From assembly GCA_009786975.1 (NCBI GenBank), contig WRGX01000215.1, positions 1 through 34,900 of the forward strand: 34,900 bases of DNA. Reading direction: 5' to 3'. This DNA comes from Defluviitaleaceae bacterium. Its GTDB lineage: Bacteria; Bacillota; Clostridia; Lachnospirales; WQUN01. Shown here piece after piece: positions 1-7,502 of this stretch (positions are counted from its first letter, which is position 1; the number at the start of each line of letters is the position of its first letter). The position numbers were made by a program, and so were the translations under genes. The notes beneath the pieces were generated by a model. That model had not been told where the DNA came from. It searched no databases and worked only from the letters and a program-made list of their open reading frames with translations.

Positions 1-360
1 CTTTTGGATTGAAAGCGTCTGCAAGTCCTTCAACTTCAATCTACCAAATTCTCGGACAAGATACCCCTCGATAATATCCTGATATGATTGAAAAGTAGTA
101 GGAGATTTTCCGCGACAATAAGCATCAACCCATTCGCGTAAAAATTCTGATACAGTGACATTAGAATCCGTCACATGCTCTTGATTCTCAATCTCCAAAA
201 TCATCTTTTGTAAAATCCGTTCGGCTTCCTTTCGCGTTGTGCCAACTGGAAATGTTTTGTAATTCCTAAGACGTTTTCCTTCTGGGTCAATCCCTGTGTT
301 GACAACTGCCTGCCATACATGACCACCCTTACGGTTATTTTTCCTAAGATATCCACCCAT
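1..360 (-). CDS. Tyrosine recombinase/phage integrase, N-terminal part (gene runs off the left edge)
   Basis: An open frame starts at an ATG at 360 and stays open to base 1, so only the first 120 residues are visible. The frame opens MGGYLRKNNRKGGHVWQ, followed by a TGIDPEGKRLR strand and a GTTRKEAERILQ helix. This matches the small three-strand arm-binding domain of Tn916/phage-type integrases. The following part (SEFLREWVDAYCRGKSPTTFQSYQ) matches the SAM-like core-binding domain. The catalytic R-H-R-Y domain would lie outside the window. A GAGAGGAG ribosome binding site lies 7 bases before the ATG. The neighbouring excisionase-like gene and the tRNA at 8361 support an integrated element. 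Family call is from recognisable motifs; catalytic competence cannot be judged here. Confidence 0.82.
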   Translation of the reverse strand, partial: MGGYLRKNNRKGGHVWQAVVNTGIDPEGKRLRNYKTFPVGTTRKEAERILQKMILEIENQEHVTDSNVTVSEFLREWVDAYCRGKSPTTFQSYQDIIEGYLVREFGRLKLKDLQTLSIQK

Positions 361-381
361 AAAAAAGCTCCTCTCATAAAA

Positions 382-411
382 GTTAGCAGGGTGAAATGTA
401 GCCCTGCTAAC
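382..411 (-). terminator. Hairpin with T-tract between the excisionase-like gene and the integrase
   Basis: GTTAGCAGGG and CCCTGCTAAC form a perfect 10-bp stem with a 10-base loop. Read on the minus strand it is followed by TTTT and then the integrase ribosome binding site. It could terminate or attenuate transcription coming from the excisionase-like gene before it enters the integrase. Confidence 0.6.
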
Positions 412-432
412 AAAATTAAGTTGTGGTAATCA

Positions 433-645
433 CTACTTTTCAGTATCAACACGGCGTGTTTTGTCGGCATTGACCCATTCGATAAATCGCGCTTTTGAAA
501 CGAAAAAATGATTGCCCGCCTGAATGTGAATGATGCCGCCGTGCTTAATAAGATGTAACGCCTTTGCATACCCCACTCCCAAAGCAAGAGAAATGTCTCG
601 CGGAGTCAGAACGTCGGGGAGGGAGGAAAGACTTGCTCGAACCAA
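433..645 (-). CDS. Excisionase-like small DNA-binding protein
   Basis: The frame encodes a 70-residue protein with the MerR/excisionase-type winged helix-turn-helix: LTPRDISLALGVGYAKALHLIKHG, then a wing (GGIIHIQAGNHFFVSKARFIEW). Such proteins bend DNA at attachment sites and bias integrases towards excision. The frame is open upstream to 672, but GAGGTGA lies 5 bases before the TTG at 645, which is the better start. It lies immediately upstream of the integrase on the same strand, the usual int-xis arrangement. A general repressor role cannot be excluded. Confidence 0.7.
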   Translation of the reverse strand: MVRASLSSLPDVLTPRDISLALGVGYAKALHLIKHGGIIHIQAGNHFFVSKARFIEWVNADKTRRVDTEK

Positions 646-672
646 GAAAATCACCTCACAAAAATTTTTCAA

Positions 673-1025
673 AAATTCTCCAATTGTGCGTCAGTGTCGC
701 CCCAAAAATTCGCCCAACAGACAGCCAGAACCGCCCCAAAGAGACGCGTTTTTTTGTCGGGTGGAGGACAATTCCAAAATGGGTGGCTCTGCCCAGAAAA
801 CGCGGGAGAATCCCTCTTTTAGGCATGTTGCCACATAGCAAGGAAAGCCTTGGAGGGTGCGACACTCTATATAAAAAGCTCTCGTTTTCATCGCGGGAAA
901 ACGTGGTTGGGCAGAGAAACGCCTTGCCGAACAAGGGGTTTCCCTGCCCCGCGAACCACAAGAAGCACGCTGTTTTTCCCGTTGGCTCTCGTGGTCGTTA
1001 AAATTCTATCAATTCTATCTATAAT
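673..1025. other. Intergenic stretch with a large imperfect hairpin, no convincing gene
   Basis: Open frames here lack ribosome binding sites and recognisable sequence. The stretch holds a compound inverted repeat at 903-959 (GTGGTT at the outside, GTTTC/GAAAC and CCTTG/CAAGG further in), a smaller CAAGG/CCTTG hairpin at about 840-853, a GGGA/TCCC hairpin followed by TCTTTT near 805, and two copies of CGCCCCAAA (about 697 and 732). It could be a structured RNA, a replication or processing site of the element, or an attachment-related site. The function is unknown. Confidence 0.4.
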
Positions 1026-2813
1026 TTAAGCTAAATTCTCAATAGGCTTCTCTTTTACTTGAATCGGTTTTCTTACTCTTCCTGTACTTTCTCCAGGGCT
1101 GAACTCATCTTCTTTCGCCTCGAAAATGCGTATAGCATAAACGGTAACAGCAGTACCACTTTCTTTTATTTTTCGCGTGCGCGTATATCTATCATTTTCG
1201 CAGTCAAGCCATTGCCGTTCTTTGAACTTCTTAAAAACAACTTTTGGCTCTTGAAAGCCGCCTTTTCGTAACAACTCTTCGCATTTTTCTTTTGCGATGC
1301 ATACATTCATGATACACTTATTGCCGTTAAACATGGGTTTATTATTTTGAGGTATTCGGATGCCCCATACTTCCCTTGTAGCTGATGATTCAGACAGCTT
1401 TACACTTCCAGTAATAGGATGATGAACAATGGTAGGACTGGCAAGAGAAAATTTATCAATGTTCACGTTAAATTGCTCCATTAGATAGTCGTAGGCTTTT
1501 TTGGCTATATCTCGATTGTCCTGTGTTTCGGCTTCATTTTGCACGAGCGCGTCAAGTATAGTTTCAAATGGTAAACATAAATCCATACACTCGTTTGCCA
1601 GTTCGGTTGCTGTTAATATGAAAGCATACTTTCCTGATGCGCGGGCTGTGAAACTATCGTTCACAAGTGACCGCGAAATAAATAATTTTCGATTGGCTTC
1701 ATATCGCTTCAAAACTTCATTAATTCCAAGTTTTAACATATGCCGTGCAAGGTAATAAATTGGTACAGCATAACATTCTTCTGTCACAAAATGGTTTACT
1801 GTTTCGGCGTGTGTTGCACTTTTCGTCCACGATATACTGTCAAATGATAAAACGCGAATTTCTTTTCCTGTGTTCTGATTACTGTTTGCTGTTAGTCTTT
1901 TCTCGCCATTTGTTAAAATTGTAGTTCTGTAGGTTACCGTTGCCTTTTGGTGTCCTTCTTTTGTTAGTCTCTTTTTCTCCCGCCCGCTTGTCATTCGATA
2001 AATAAATTGGCTTAAATCCTTCCTGTCGTTGGCATCGGCTTCATCAAAGCACGCAGGGAATCCAAAGTTGTATAATAGGGTTGCAAGTAGTGCGTTCTCT
2101 GTACCGTCAAACGTGTTCATAAGAGTATGCGGCTCCAAAAATGATGGCAGACTTCCCATGCTCACAGCTAAACGCGTCGCGGTACTTTTACCCGTTGTCG
2201 ATTCTCCACTTAAATGTATAACCAAGGATTCTGTTTGCAATCTATCGCCCAAGAATCCGACCACAATAGCAGATAGCCCAAATGCCACTGCCAATGATAA
2301 CGGATTGTCGATAATATACTTTTGTGCGAACGCCTTGAACATTTCCAAAGTACCTTTCGGCTTAACAACCAAGTCCCCGATGTATTCCGATTTCACCCCA
2401 ATGGCGCGATGACCCTTGAAAATATGCTTTCCCTTTCTAGTGTCATCCTTGAATACATCCATTCCAACGCCCCTGTGAATTAGCTTAGGCGGCTCGTCTC
2501 GTTCGGCTTCCTGTAATGTGATAAAATCAACAACGTATTTTGCGTTGGATTCTGTAGCGTTCAAACCTTGCGATGCGTATTTTACCAGCTCACTTTTTTT
2601 CAAATCTCCACGCGGTAATTTAATTTTTTGCGTAATTCCCATGTATTCGTATTCCAATTCAAGGATAATGCTCCCATCTTCTAAAACGCGCCACACGTTT
2701 GAAAGATAGGTCGGACTACCAAGATACTGCATAGAAGTATTATTTCGGTGGTCTGAAATTTCAGCCCATAAATTTCCATCTGCATCGTCATGCACTGTGT
2801 ATGAAGTAGGCAT
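1026..2813 (-). CDS. DUF927-family helicase/primase-like ATPase of the mobile element
   Basis: This 595-residue protein has a DUF927-type ATPase core: Walker A LSGESTTGKST at about residues 201-211 and Walker B FPACFDEADA at about 253-262. The N-terminal 190 residues contain the beta-rich IHRGVGM region typical of the family. DUF927 proteins occur in integrative elements, plasmids and staphylococcal cassette elements (Cch-type helicases), where they act in replication of the excised element. The start at 2813 is chosen because GGAG lies 7 bases upstream. The frame reaches 2831 through a TTG without such a site. It is probably the replication protein of this element. Helicase activity is inferred from the family. 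Confidence 0.72.
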   Translation of the reverse strand: MPTSYTVHDDADGNLWAEISDHRNNTSMQYLGSPTYLSNVWRVLEDGSIILELEYEYMGITQKIKLPRGDLKKSELVKYASQGLNATESNAKYVVDFITLQEAERDEPPKLIHRGVGMDVFKDDTRKGKHIFKGHRAIGVKSEYIGDLVVKPKGTLEMFKAFAQKYIIDNPLSLAVAFGLSAIVVGFLGDRLQTESLVIHLSGESTTGKSTATRLAVSMGSLPSFLEPHTLMNTFDGTENALLATLLYNFGFPACFDEADANDRKDLSQFIYRMTSGREKKRLTKEGHQKATVTYRTTILTNGEKRLTANSNQNTGKEIRVLSFDSISWTKSATHAETVNHFVTEECYAVPIYYLARHMLKLGINEVLKRYEANRKLFISRSLVNDSFTARASGKYAFILTATELANECMDLCLPFETILDALVQNEAETQDNRDIAKKAYDYLMEQFNVNIDKFSLASPTIVHHPITGSVKLSESSATREVWGIRIPQNNKPMFNGNKCIMNVCIAKEKCEELLRKGGFQEPKVVFKKFKERQWLDCENDRYTRTRKIKESGTAVTVYAIRIFEAKEDEFSPGESTGRVRKPIQVKEKPIENLA

Positions 2814-2841
2814 ATTACAGCTCCATTTCAAATTAAAATAG

Positions 2842-2867
2842 GGGGACTGCCGCGTTGGACAGTCCCC
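2842..2867 (-). terminator. Hairpin downstream of the 167-residue gene
   Basis: GGGGACTG and CAGTCCCC form an 8-bp stem with a 10-base loop. On the minus strand it is followed by CTATTTTAATTT. It lies between the gene ending at 2897 and the DUF927 gene, so it may terminate or attenuate transcription between the two. Confidence 0.5.
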
Positions 2868-2896
2868 ATTGTTGCAAGCATTGTTAAAGGCTGTAC

Positions 2897-3400
2897 CTAA
2901 CTCGAAAAGTCAATAACAGCGAACGTGATTTTTGCCCCTTCAACATCCTGCGTTTCAATTCGGATATTACCGTATGAGCGACTTGTGCGTCCACTAGGAA
3001 AGTCTAAACTGAAGGTATCAATAAGCCATTTAGCCAAACCCGCATTATAAATAGTAGTCGAATCTGAACGTGGAGCAAAGTCAAATGTTTTTGAAGCACC
3101 AGATAATTTTTCAGCGATTATGAGCTTATCACCTTTTTTTGCAACTTGGAGTGTAGAGGGGGACTCCAATTTTTCATGAAGAGCTTTGCTGAGCTTCACG
3201 CGCCTTCCGTTCGATTGCGAATAAACGACATTTAGCCTAAGCGCACCACTGCCACCACGTTGAACAATTTTTGCGAAGTCGTCGGGCGAAACATGCTCAA
3301 GCGTAGAGAGGTCAAATCCTTGTGACTGCTCCTGTCCTGAACCCAAGAGCGAATCTGCCTTTACCGCAACAGGTAAAGTACCCTGCACCTTATCTGCCAT
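2897..3400 (-). CDS. Hypothetical protein of the mobile element
   Basis: The gene encodes 167 residues. I do not recognise the family. The sequence is soluble and polar, has no membrane segment, and shows alternating beta strands in the middle (LRLNVVYSQSNGRRVKLSK, LQVAKKGDKLIIAEKL). The C-terminal half could be a small globular domain. It starts with ATG after AGAAAG. It lies upstream of the DUF927 gene on the same strand, separated by a hairpin, and is divergent from the HTH gene at 3618. A role in replication or regulation of the element is only a guess from position. Confidence 0.55.
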   Translation of the reverse strand: MADKVQGTLPVAVKADSLLGSGQEQSQGFDLSTLEHVSPDDFAKIVQRGGSGALRLNVVYSQSNGRRVKLSKALHEKLESPSTLQVAKKGDKLIIAEKLSGASKTFDFAPRSDSTTIYNAGLAKWLIDTFSLDFPSGRTSRSYGNIRIETQDVEGAKITFAVIDFSS

Positions 3401-3438
3401 AAAAAACCAACTTTCTAGCGCATTTGCGCGTTAAATTT

Positions 3439-3468
3439 GGAACGTGCCAAAACAAGGCTTCACGTTCC
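3439..3468. promoter_or_regulatory. Inverted repeat in the divergent intergenic region
   Basis: GGAACGTG (3439-3446) and CACGTTCC (3461-3468) are perfect inverted arms separated by 14 bases. They lie between the divergent genes at 3400 (minus) and 3618 (plus). It may be an operator or a 5' UTR hairpin of the minus-strand transcript. A second small repeat, GCGCATTTGCGC, lies at about 3418-3430. Confidence 0.4.
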
Positions 3469-3569
3469 CTAAGTAATTGTTCTTTGATAAAGTTGTACAA
3501 TACTTTTTACATAGCTAACCCATAACATCAAGCAATTCTTTGACATTTCACTGGATTTGTTGCAAAATT

Positions 3570-3578
3570 TGATATAAT
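3570..3578 (+). promoter_or_regulatory. Extended -10 promoter for the HTH gene
   Basis: TGATATAAT is a perfect extended -10 (TGnTATAAT), 40 bases before the start codon at 3618. A TTGACA at about 3540 is too far away to be its -35 box, so the extended -10 may carry the promoter. Confidence 0.5.
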
Positions 3579-3617
3579 GACGGTAATATTTGCAAGTAAA
3601 GCCTTGGGGGAAGCGGT

Positions 3618-4085
3618 TTGAGTGATTATAGTAAGCGCGAAAAGGAAAGGCAGATTAAGGAAATATTACGCTTGCGCCTTATAGAATCGTGTACCTATGT
3701 AGAAATTACAAGACAAATTGGTGTTTCTCGTCCGACCGTCCGAAAGTATGTTGATTGGTTCACGCGCATTGCTTCCCGCGAAGATATGGCGTTAATGGAC
3801 ACCTACAAATCTATGAAGCGTAGAGTTCCGTTCCCTGTTCGTTGGAATAAATACGTCAAGATAATGGTTGACAGTTACGCCCGGCATCCTAAGAGAGTAG
3901 CCACTTCTGACATGCGTAAAAAAATTTTACTAGCGGCTACCTCTGGTCTGCCACCCGATAGTATACGGAGTGCAATGGAGACGTATCGAAATTTGCGTAT
4001 TATAATAGGAAGCGTTCCATCCTATGAATTGGTCGCTAAGGTTTTGAGAGAATATAAAAGCAAGCTAAAGCCGCCCACTACTTGA
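3618..4085 (+). CDS. Helix-turn-helix DNA-binding protein, hypothetical
   Basis: The gene encodes 155 residues. Residues 1-50 form a resolvase/sigma-like helix-turn-helix: KEILRLRLIESCTYVEI, then TRQIGVSRPTVRKYVDWF. The rest is helical and basic and I do not recognise it. The start is TTG at 3618 behind GGGGG. It is the only plus-strand gene in the element and is divergent from the replication module, which suits a regulator of the element. It converges on the DUF1643 gene. AAGCCGC (4068-4074) and GCGGCTT (4093-4099) form a hairpin across its stop codon. Regulatory function is inferred. Confidence 0.6.
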   Translation: MSDYSKREKERQIKEILRLRLIESCTYVEITRQIGVSRPTVRKYVDWFTRIASREDMALMDTYKSMKRRVPFPVRWNKYVKIMVDSYARHPKRVATSDMRKKILLAATSGLPPDSIRSAMETYRNLRIIIGSVPSYELVAKVLREYKSKLKPPTT

Positions 4086-4113
4086 TAAATGAGCGGCTTA
4101 GGCAATGGCGTTT

Positions 4114-4716
4114 CTATTCTTTTTTCTTTGGCTTGTTCGTTGGCGCGGGCTTGCCGTCCTTGGCTTCGGATTCCGTTTTGTCGGCGGTCGGCGCGGGTAG
4201 TGCGAACGGTACAAGCTCCCACGGCTTATTTCTCAACGATGGTGAGAGTGGATGCAGACCCTCACGCCCCGAAGCGTCTGCGATTACAAAAATTTTTTCC
4301 GCGAATGGACGGAGCGAGTCAAACAATTTAGCTTGAAACGGAAGAACCTTTTTGTAGGTCTGCCCGATAGAGCCCAACGCCCAGATAAAGGTATCGCTTT
4401 CGCTTGCGTGTGTTACAATCTGCTCGTAATTTTCGGGACATGTGAGTTCTGCCAAGTCACCCGACAAGTTCAGTTTTGGTGTCATAAATGAAAACAGATT
4501 GACGATACAGCATGAGCCGTAACCTAGCGAAGATAGGGCATTGATGCAGAAAAGCGTCGTATAATCCATGTGATAAATGCTTGGCATTATGCCCGCGTTG
4601 CTCATACATATTGTGGCCTTAGGCAGTTCCTCGTTCCACACCTTTTCAAGCAATAGGCGATGCGTGTCTTTATGAAAAATAGCGCGGGTGCGCATGGTAA
4701 ATTGATTTTCGTTCAT
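4114..4716 (-). CDS. DUF1643-like protein
   Basis: The gene encodes 200 residues. The segment ICMSNAGIMPSIYHMDYTT followed by GYGSCCIVNLFSFMTPK resembles the DUF1643 pattern (a short strand with N, a D-x-T motif, then GYG..VVNLF). A later strand, FIWALGSI, also fits. Proteins of this family are common on phages and mobile elements; their biochemical function is not established. The C-terminal 30 residues are a charged Lys/Pro-rich tail. AAAGGAG precedes the ATG. It is the last gene of the leftward block that begins near 7877. Confidence 0.6.
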   Translation of the reverse strand: MNENQFTMRTRAIFHKDTHRLLLEKVWNEELPKATICMSNAGIMPSIYHMDYTTLFCINALSSLGYGSCCIVNLFSFMTPKLNLSGDLAELTCPENYEQIVTHASESDTFIWALGSIGQTYKKVLPFQAKLFDSLRPFAEKIFVIADASGREGLHPLSPSLRNKPWELVPFALPAPTADKTESEAKDGKPAPTNKPKKKE

Positions 4717-4754
4717 GAGTTAAAACTCCTTTCGTTTCTCTGAAATAGAAAAAT

Positions 4755-4781
4755 GGACTAATTCCATAATCGGAATTAGCC
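4755..4781 (-). terminator. Rho-independent terminator behind the 49-residue gene
   Basis: On the minus strand a stem of about 10 bp (GGCTAATTCC / GGAATTAGTC) is followed by CATTTTTCTATTTC. It lies between the small gene ending at 4796 and the DUF1643 gene. Confidence 0.65.
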
Positions 4782-4795
4782 CACAGACAATATTA

Positions 4796-4945
4796 TTAAA
4801 CTTCTCTTTCCAAACACTCTTCAATGTTAGCAATCTTTACTTCGCAACTGGCAAGCATTTTTTCAATGTTTGTCATACAAAGATACCATTGCTCCATTAG
4901 GTCAAGTTCTCGTGTCCAGCGATTGCATTTTGTTTCGTTTTCCAC
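4796..4945 (-). CDS. Small hypothetical protein, 49 residues
   Basis: A short frame starts at GTG 4945 with GAGGTG about 7 bases upstream and ends at TAA 4796, directly before a terminator hairpin. The product is polar and helical with four cysteines (MENETKCNRWTREL at the start, SCEVKIANIEECLEREV at the end) and could form a short coiled coil. I do not recognise it. Ribosome binding site, stop and terminator placement make it a credible small gene. Confidence 0.5.
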   Translation of the reverse strand: MENETKCNRWTRELDLMEQWYLCMTNIEKMLASCEVKIANIEECLEREV

Positions 4946-5065
4946 AATACAACACCTCTTTGTCAAGATAAGATATTGTATTGTTTGCGATGGTTTGCGA
5001 TATCGAATACGCTGAATGTGGCGGTAATGCTGATGTTGCTTGCCCCGGTAATCATTTGAGCTTTG

Positions 5066-5791
5066 CTAATTTGGAACATAATCAAACGGGCGAAAGTTTT
5101 GATAAGTGATGGTTATTTGGCTACCAGATGTAAACAGCGTTAGATAATATCCACCCGATTCCCATGCGACAGCCATTCCTCCGATTCTTATTCCTGTAGG
5201 GTTGCCGTATATTGCCACAAACCTATCCGCAATGTTTTGCCTGTGTTCGCTTGTGAGATTTTGGAATCTGCCACCTGTCATTTCAATCAAGGCAACAGCG
5301 GGCATGGTTGCCATGTCGTTTTCAGCTACTATTATTGAAGTGACCTCTTCATTGAATCTGATATGTGCGCCAAAGTCAACTCCTTCAAACGTAAAATCCA
5401 TAGCGTTTGAGAGGCCTTGCACATGGATATATCCGTCCCCAAATGGCATTGTGGATATCCAAATTTCAGGAATTTCGCTTACAGTCATGCCAAGCCTTAC
5501 ATCCAAGTCAGGGAGTATTCGCAAGTGACCTGTTGCAAGTGAAGCGGGGTTGCCCGACCTATTGCCAAAAAATAACAATAGCCCACCGACAACAATGACT
5601 ACCGCAACAACTGCAATGATGATATTTCTCTTTGTCAACAGGACTTTTACGCCGCCGCTTGACACTTGAGCATTCACATTATCGGCTGTTTGCATTATCA
5701 TGCTTTTTACTTCACCTCTTTTCACTTTCTCACTTGCGGTATCGACTGTTTGTTTCACTGTCGATTTTGCTTTATCAAAAACATCTTTCAT
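5066..5791 (-). CDS. Membrane-anchored hypothetical protein
   Basis: The gene encodes 241 residues. The N-terminal 50 residues are charged and helical (KAKSTVKQTVDTASEKVKR). A single membrane segment follows at about 54-75 (IIIAVVAVVIVVGGLLLFF). The remaining 165 residues are beta-rich and would lie outside. GAGAGGTGTG precedes the ATG. The Lgt-like gene ends about 40 bases upstream on the same strand, so the two are probably co-transcribed. The C-terminal domain was not recognised. Confidence 0.6.
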   Translation of the reverse strand: MKDVFDKAKSTVKQTVDTASEKVKRGEVKSMIMQTADNVNAQVSSGGVKVLLTKRNIIIAVVAVVIVVGGLLLFFGNRSGNPASLATGHLRILPDLDVRLGMTVSEIPEIWISTMPFGDGYIHVQGLSNAMDFTFEGVDFGAHIRFNEEVTSIIVAENDMATMPAVALIEMTGGRFQNLTSEHRQNIADRFVAIYGNPTGIRIGGMAVAWESGGYYLTLFTSGSQITITYQNFRPFDYVPN

Positions 5792-5830
5792 TTTGAATCA
5801 CACCTCTCGATTTATTTGATTTTTCAAAGC

Positions 5831-6616
5831 CTACAACTTCAAGGCTTCCACTTTCTTTTTGTAGTCCAAGAAACACCTCATCCCTAAGAACATCAATATT
5901 ATTATGGAAATCCATTGGCTTGTTGAAAATCCAAAGAAGATACCCCTTGCCAAATCGCCTCGGAAAAATTCGATTATGAAACGAAACAAGGCATATGACC
6001 ATAAGTAACTTCTTAACAGTTCAATTTTACTGCTTTTTTTCTCTACAATAAGAAGGGCAGCAAAGAGAATAAAATTGAAAATGGATTCAAACAGGGGTAT
6101 GGGTAGCCTGTCAAAATGTATTGCTCCCAGCAGAACAAACGGCTCGACTAATTGCCTGCCCGAACAACAACCACCTAACAAGCAGCCGATTCTTGCTATG
6201 CTGTGAAACAAGGGAATTGCAGGAGTAGACATTTGAAACAGCTCGTTTGCAGATAGTTTCCTGTATTTGGCAAGCATTTTTATTGCAAAAAGTACCCCGA
6301 ATAATCCGCCGTAAAATACGATGCCCCCTCTTGTAAAAAAGTGGATTACGTTTTGAGTGGAAAAGTTGTTAATAAGATGCGGTAATCGGGTTAGCAGGAA
6401 TAAAAACCTACTGCCAATCGCCCCAAAGACTAACGCCGCAACAAGAGCAGTCAACAAATCTCTAAATTCCACATGAAACTTAATACTTCGACCATACATA
6501 TAAAACAGCGTTACTGCGCCACCGATAAATGCCACAAGTGTAAATGAAGGGATTGAAAAATTGATGTTGTCGATTGAAAACTGTATGTGTGGATGCATCG
6601 TTAAAGCCCGATACAT
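5831..6616 (-). CDS. Prolipoprotein diacylglyceryl transferase (Lgt)-like membrane enzyme
   Basis: The gene encodes 261 residues with about seven membrane segments. Lgt transfers diacylglycerol from phosphatidylglycerol to the lipobox cysteine of prolipoproteins. Family features seen are the GGIVFYGGLFG loop, the conserved SIARIGCLLGGCCSGR segment and the C-terminal RFIIEFFRGD. The central motif differs from classical Lgt (RxGNFxNxE) and has the GC...GCC form of a divergent Lgt-like subfamily, so acyl transfer is inferred. The ATG at 6616 overlaps the upstream Cys-rich gene by 16 bases. A second ATG at 6598 avoids the overlap. The overlap indicates translational coupling with the Cys-rich protein. 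A housekeeping lgt presumably exists elsewhere. Confidence 0.75.
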   Translation of the reverse strand: MYRALTMHPHIQFSIDNINFSIPSFTLVAFIGGAVTLFYMYGRSIKFHVEFRDLLTALVAALVFGAIGSRFLFLLTRLPHLINNFSTQNVIHFFTRGGIVFYGGLFGVLFAIKMLAKYRKLSANELFQMSTPAIPLFHSIARIGCLLGGCCSGRQLVEPFVLLGAIHFDRLPIPLFESIFNFILFAALLIVEKKSSKIELLRSYLWSYALFRFIIEFFRGDLARGIFFGFSTSQWISIIILMFLGMRCFLDYKKKVEALKL

Positions 6617-6921
6617 CCAACGCAGTCCATGCAGTCGTCAACGCATGAACCACAATCTTCAACACAAGCTCTGCATCCTAACTCACAGTTCCCGCAGGTT
6701 ACACAATAGACACATTCGTCACAAACGCATCCAACGCAATAAGATGTGCATACGATGGGTGCCAAAATTACACAAGTGAAGCACCCCGCGAAACCTCCGA
6801 TATCACTCCCATAAGCCAATACTTCTTCGCTGGTTATTGCAGATGAGAAAAGTATACATGCTGAAACTGCAACAATCGCGATTAAGACTGATAATTGCTT
6901 CATCACTTTCTTGTTTTTCAT
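6601..6921 (-). CDS. Exported cysteine-rich protein with CxxC runs
   Basis: The gene encodes 106 residues. A basic N-terminus (MKNKKVMKQ) and a hydrophobic stretch form a signal peptide. VSAC at residues 18-21 fits a lipobox, but the hydrophobic stretch continues past it, and VLA before YGS could be a type I cleavage site. From residue 47 to the end there are 17 cysteines, mostly spaced C-x2-C or C-x3-C, with acidic residues between them (CVEDCGSCVDDCMDC). Such density suggests metal or Fe-S binding or extensive disulfides. AAAGGGG precedes the ATG. It lies directly upstream of and overlaps the Lgt-like gene, so it may be the substrate of that enzyme. I do not recognise a named family. Confidence 0.65.
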   Translation of the reverse strand: MKNKKVMKQLSVLIAIVAVSACILFSSAITSEEVLAYGSDIGGFAGCFTCVILAPIVCTSYCVGCVCDECVYCVTCGNCELGCRACVEDCGSCVDDCMDCVGCIGL

Positions 6922-6950
6922 TGTAATTTACCCCTTTACCAGATATTATT

Positions 6951-7289
6951 TTATTCAGATTTGAAACTCTCTCTAACCATGCGCTCTATCCATTGCGAGG
7001 TATAGCCGCATGTCATAGCAATATGCTCTCTGTCGCGTCTGTTGGAACACGTTGACGCAATGGACACAACGTATTCGGGTCTGTAGAAATGTTTAGGAAA
7101 TCCAAGACTGCAACCTCGGAAGTGAATGTACATCCGTACAGCAACCTCAATTCCAAACACTTTTACAATCTCCCCGTAATCACCGCCGACAATTCCGCGG
7201 AAATCATCGGGATTGTTCATTTTTTCACCCGCCAATTCAATTAAATCTTGAATCAAGATTCGCTCTTTTTCGTCAGAAATCACAAGCAA
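6951..7289 (-). CDS. Mor-family-like transcription regulator
   Basis: The gene encodes 112 residues. The middle part (DFRGIVGGDYGEIVKVFGIE followed by MYIHFRGCSLGFPKHFY) resembles the dimerisation part of Mu Mor/C-type activators. The C-terminal YTSQWIERMVRESF would be the recognition region of its helix-turn-helix. The frame is open to 7433, but AAGGAG lies 8 bases before a TTG at 7289, which I take as the start. It precedes the Cys-rich gene by 29 bases on the same strand and may control that block. Family assignment is by resemblance only. Confidence 0.5.
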   Translation of the reverse strand: MLVISDEKERILIQDLIELAGEKMNNPDDFRGIVGGDYGEIVKVFGIEVAVRMYIHFRGCSLGFPKHFYRPEYVVSIASTCSNRRDREHIAMTCGYTSQWIERMVRESFKSE

Positions 7290-7320
7290 TGCGCTCACTC
7301 CTTTCAACATTATGGATATT

Positions 7321-7464
7321 TTAGTAGCATAATTTTCCATTCGCAAATGTGAGAGCGAATCGAAAGCGGAAGTAATAATCATGGTGAAAATCAAATGCGT
7401 TTTGCAAGTGAAAACACCATGTAAAAAGCACAATCCACGCGGAACATAGAAGCCTCTGTTTCAT
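7321..7464 (-). CDS. Possible small exported peptide, 47 residues
   Basis: An ATG at 7464 lies 8 bases behind AAGGG and opens a 47-codon frame ending at TAA 7321, which fits neatly before the ribosome binding site of the next gene. The N-terminus (MKQRLLCSAWIVLFTWCF) looks like a signal peptide or membrane segment. The rest is aromatic-rich. Nothing further supports it. Confidence 0.3.
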   Translation of the reverse strand: MKQRLLCSAWIVLFTWCFHLQNAFDFHHDYYFRFRFALTFANGKLCY

Positions 7465-7502
7465 CGCCATTACCCTTGCCCTACTGGGCTATACCTATGT
7501 CC

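Noticed and set aside
201-587. 128-codon open frame on the minus strand
   Set aside because: It overlaps the integrase start and the excisionase gene in another frame and has no family features.
656-961. Minus-strand frame of 101 codons in the gap beside xis
   Set aside because: It runs through the compound hairpin, lacks a ribosome binding site and has no recognisable sequence.
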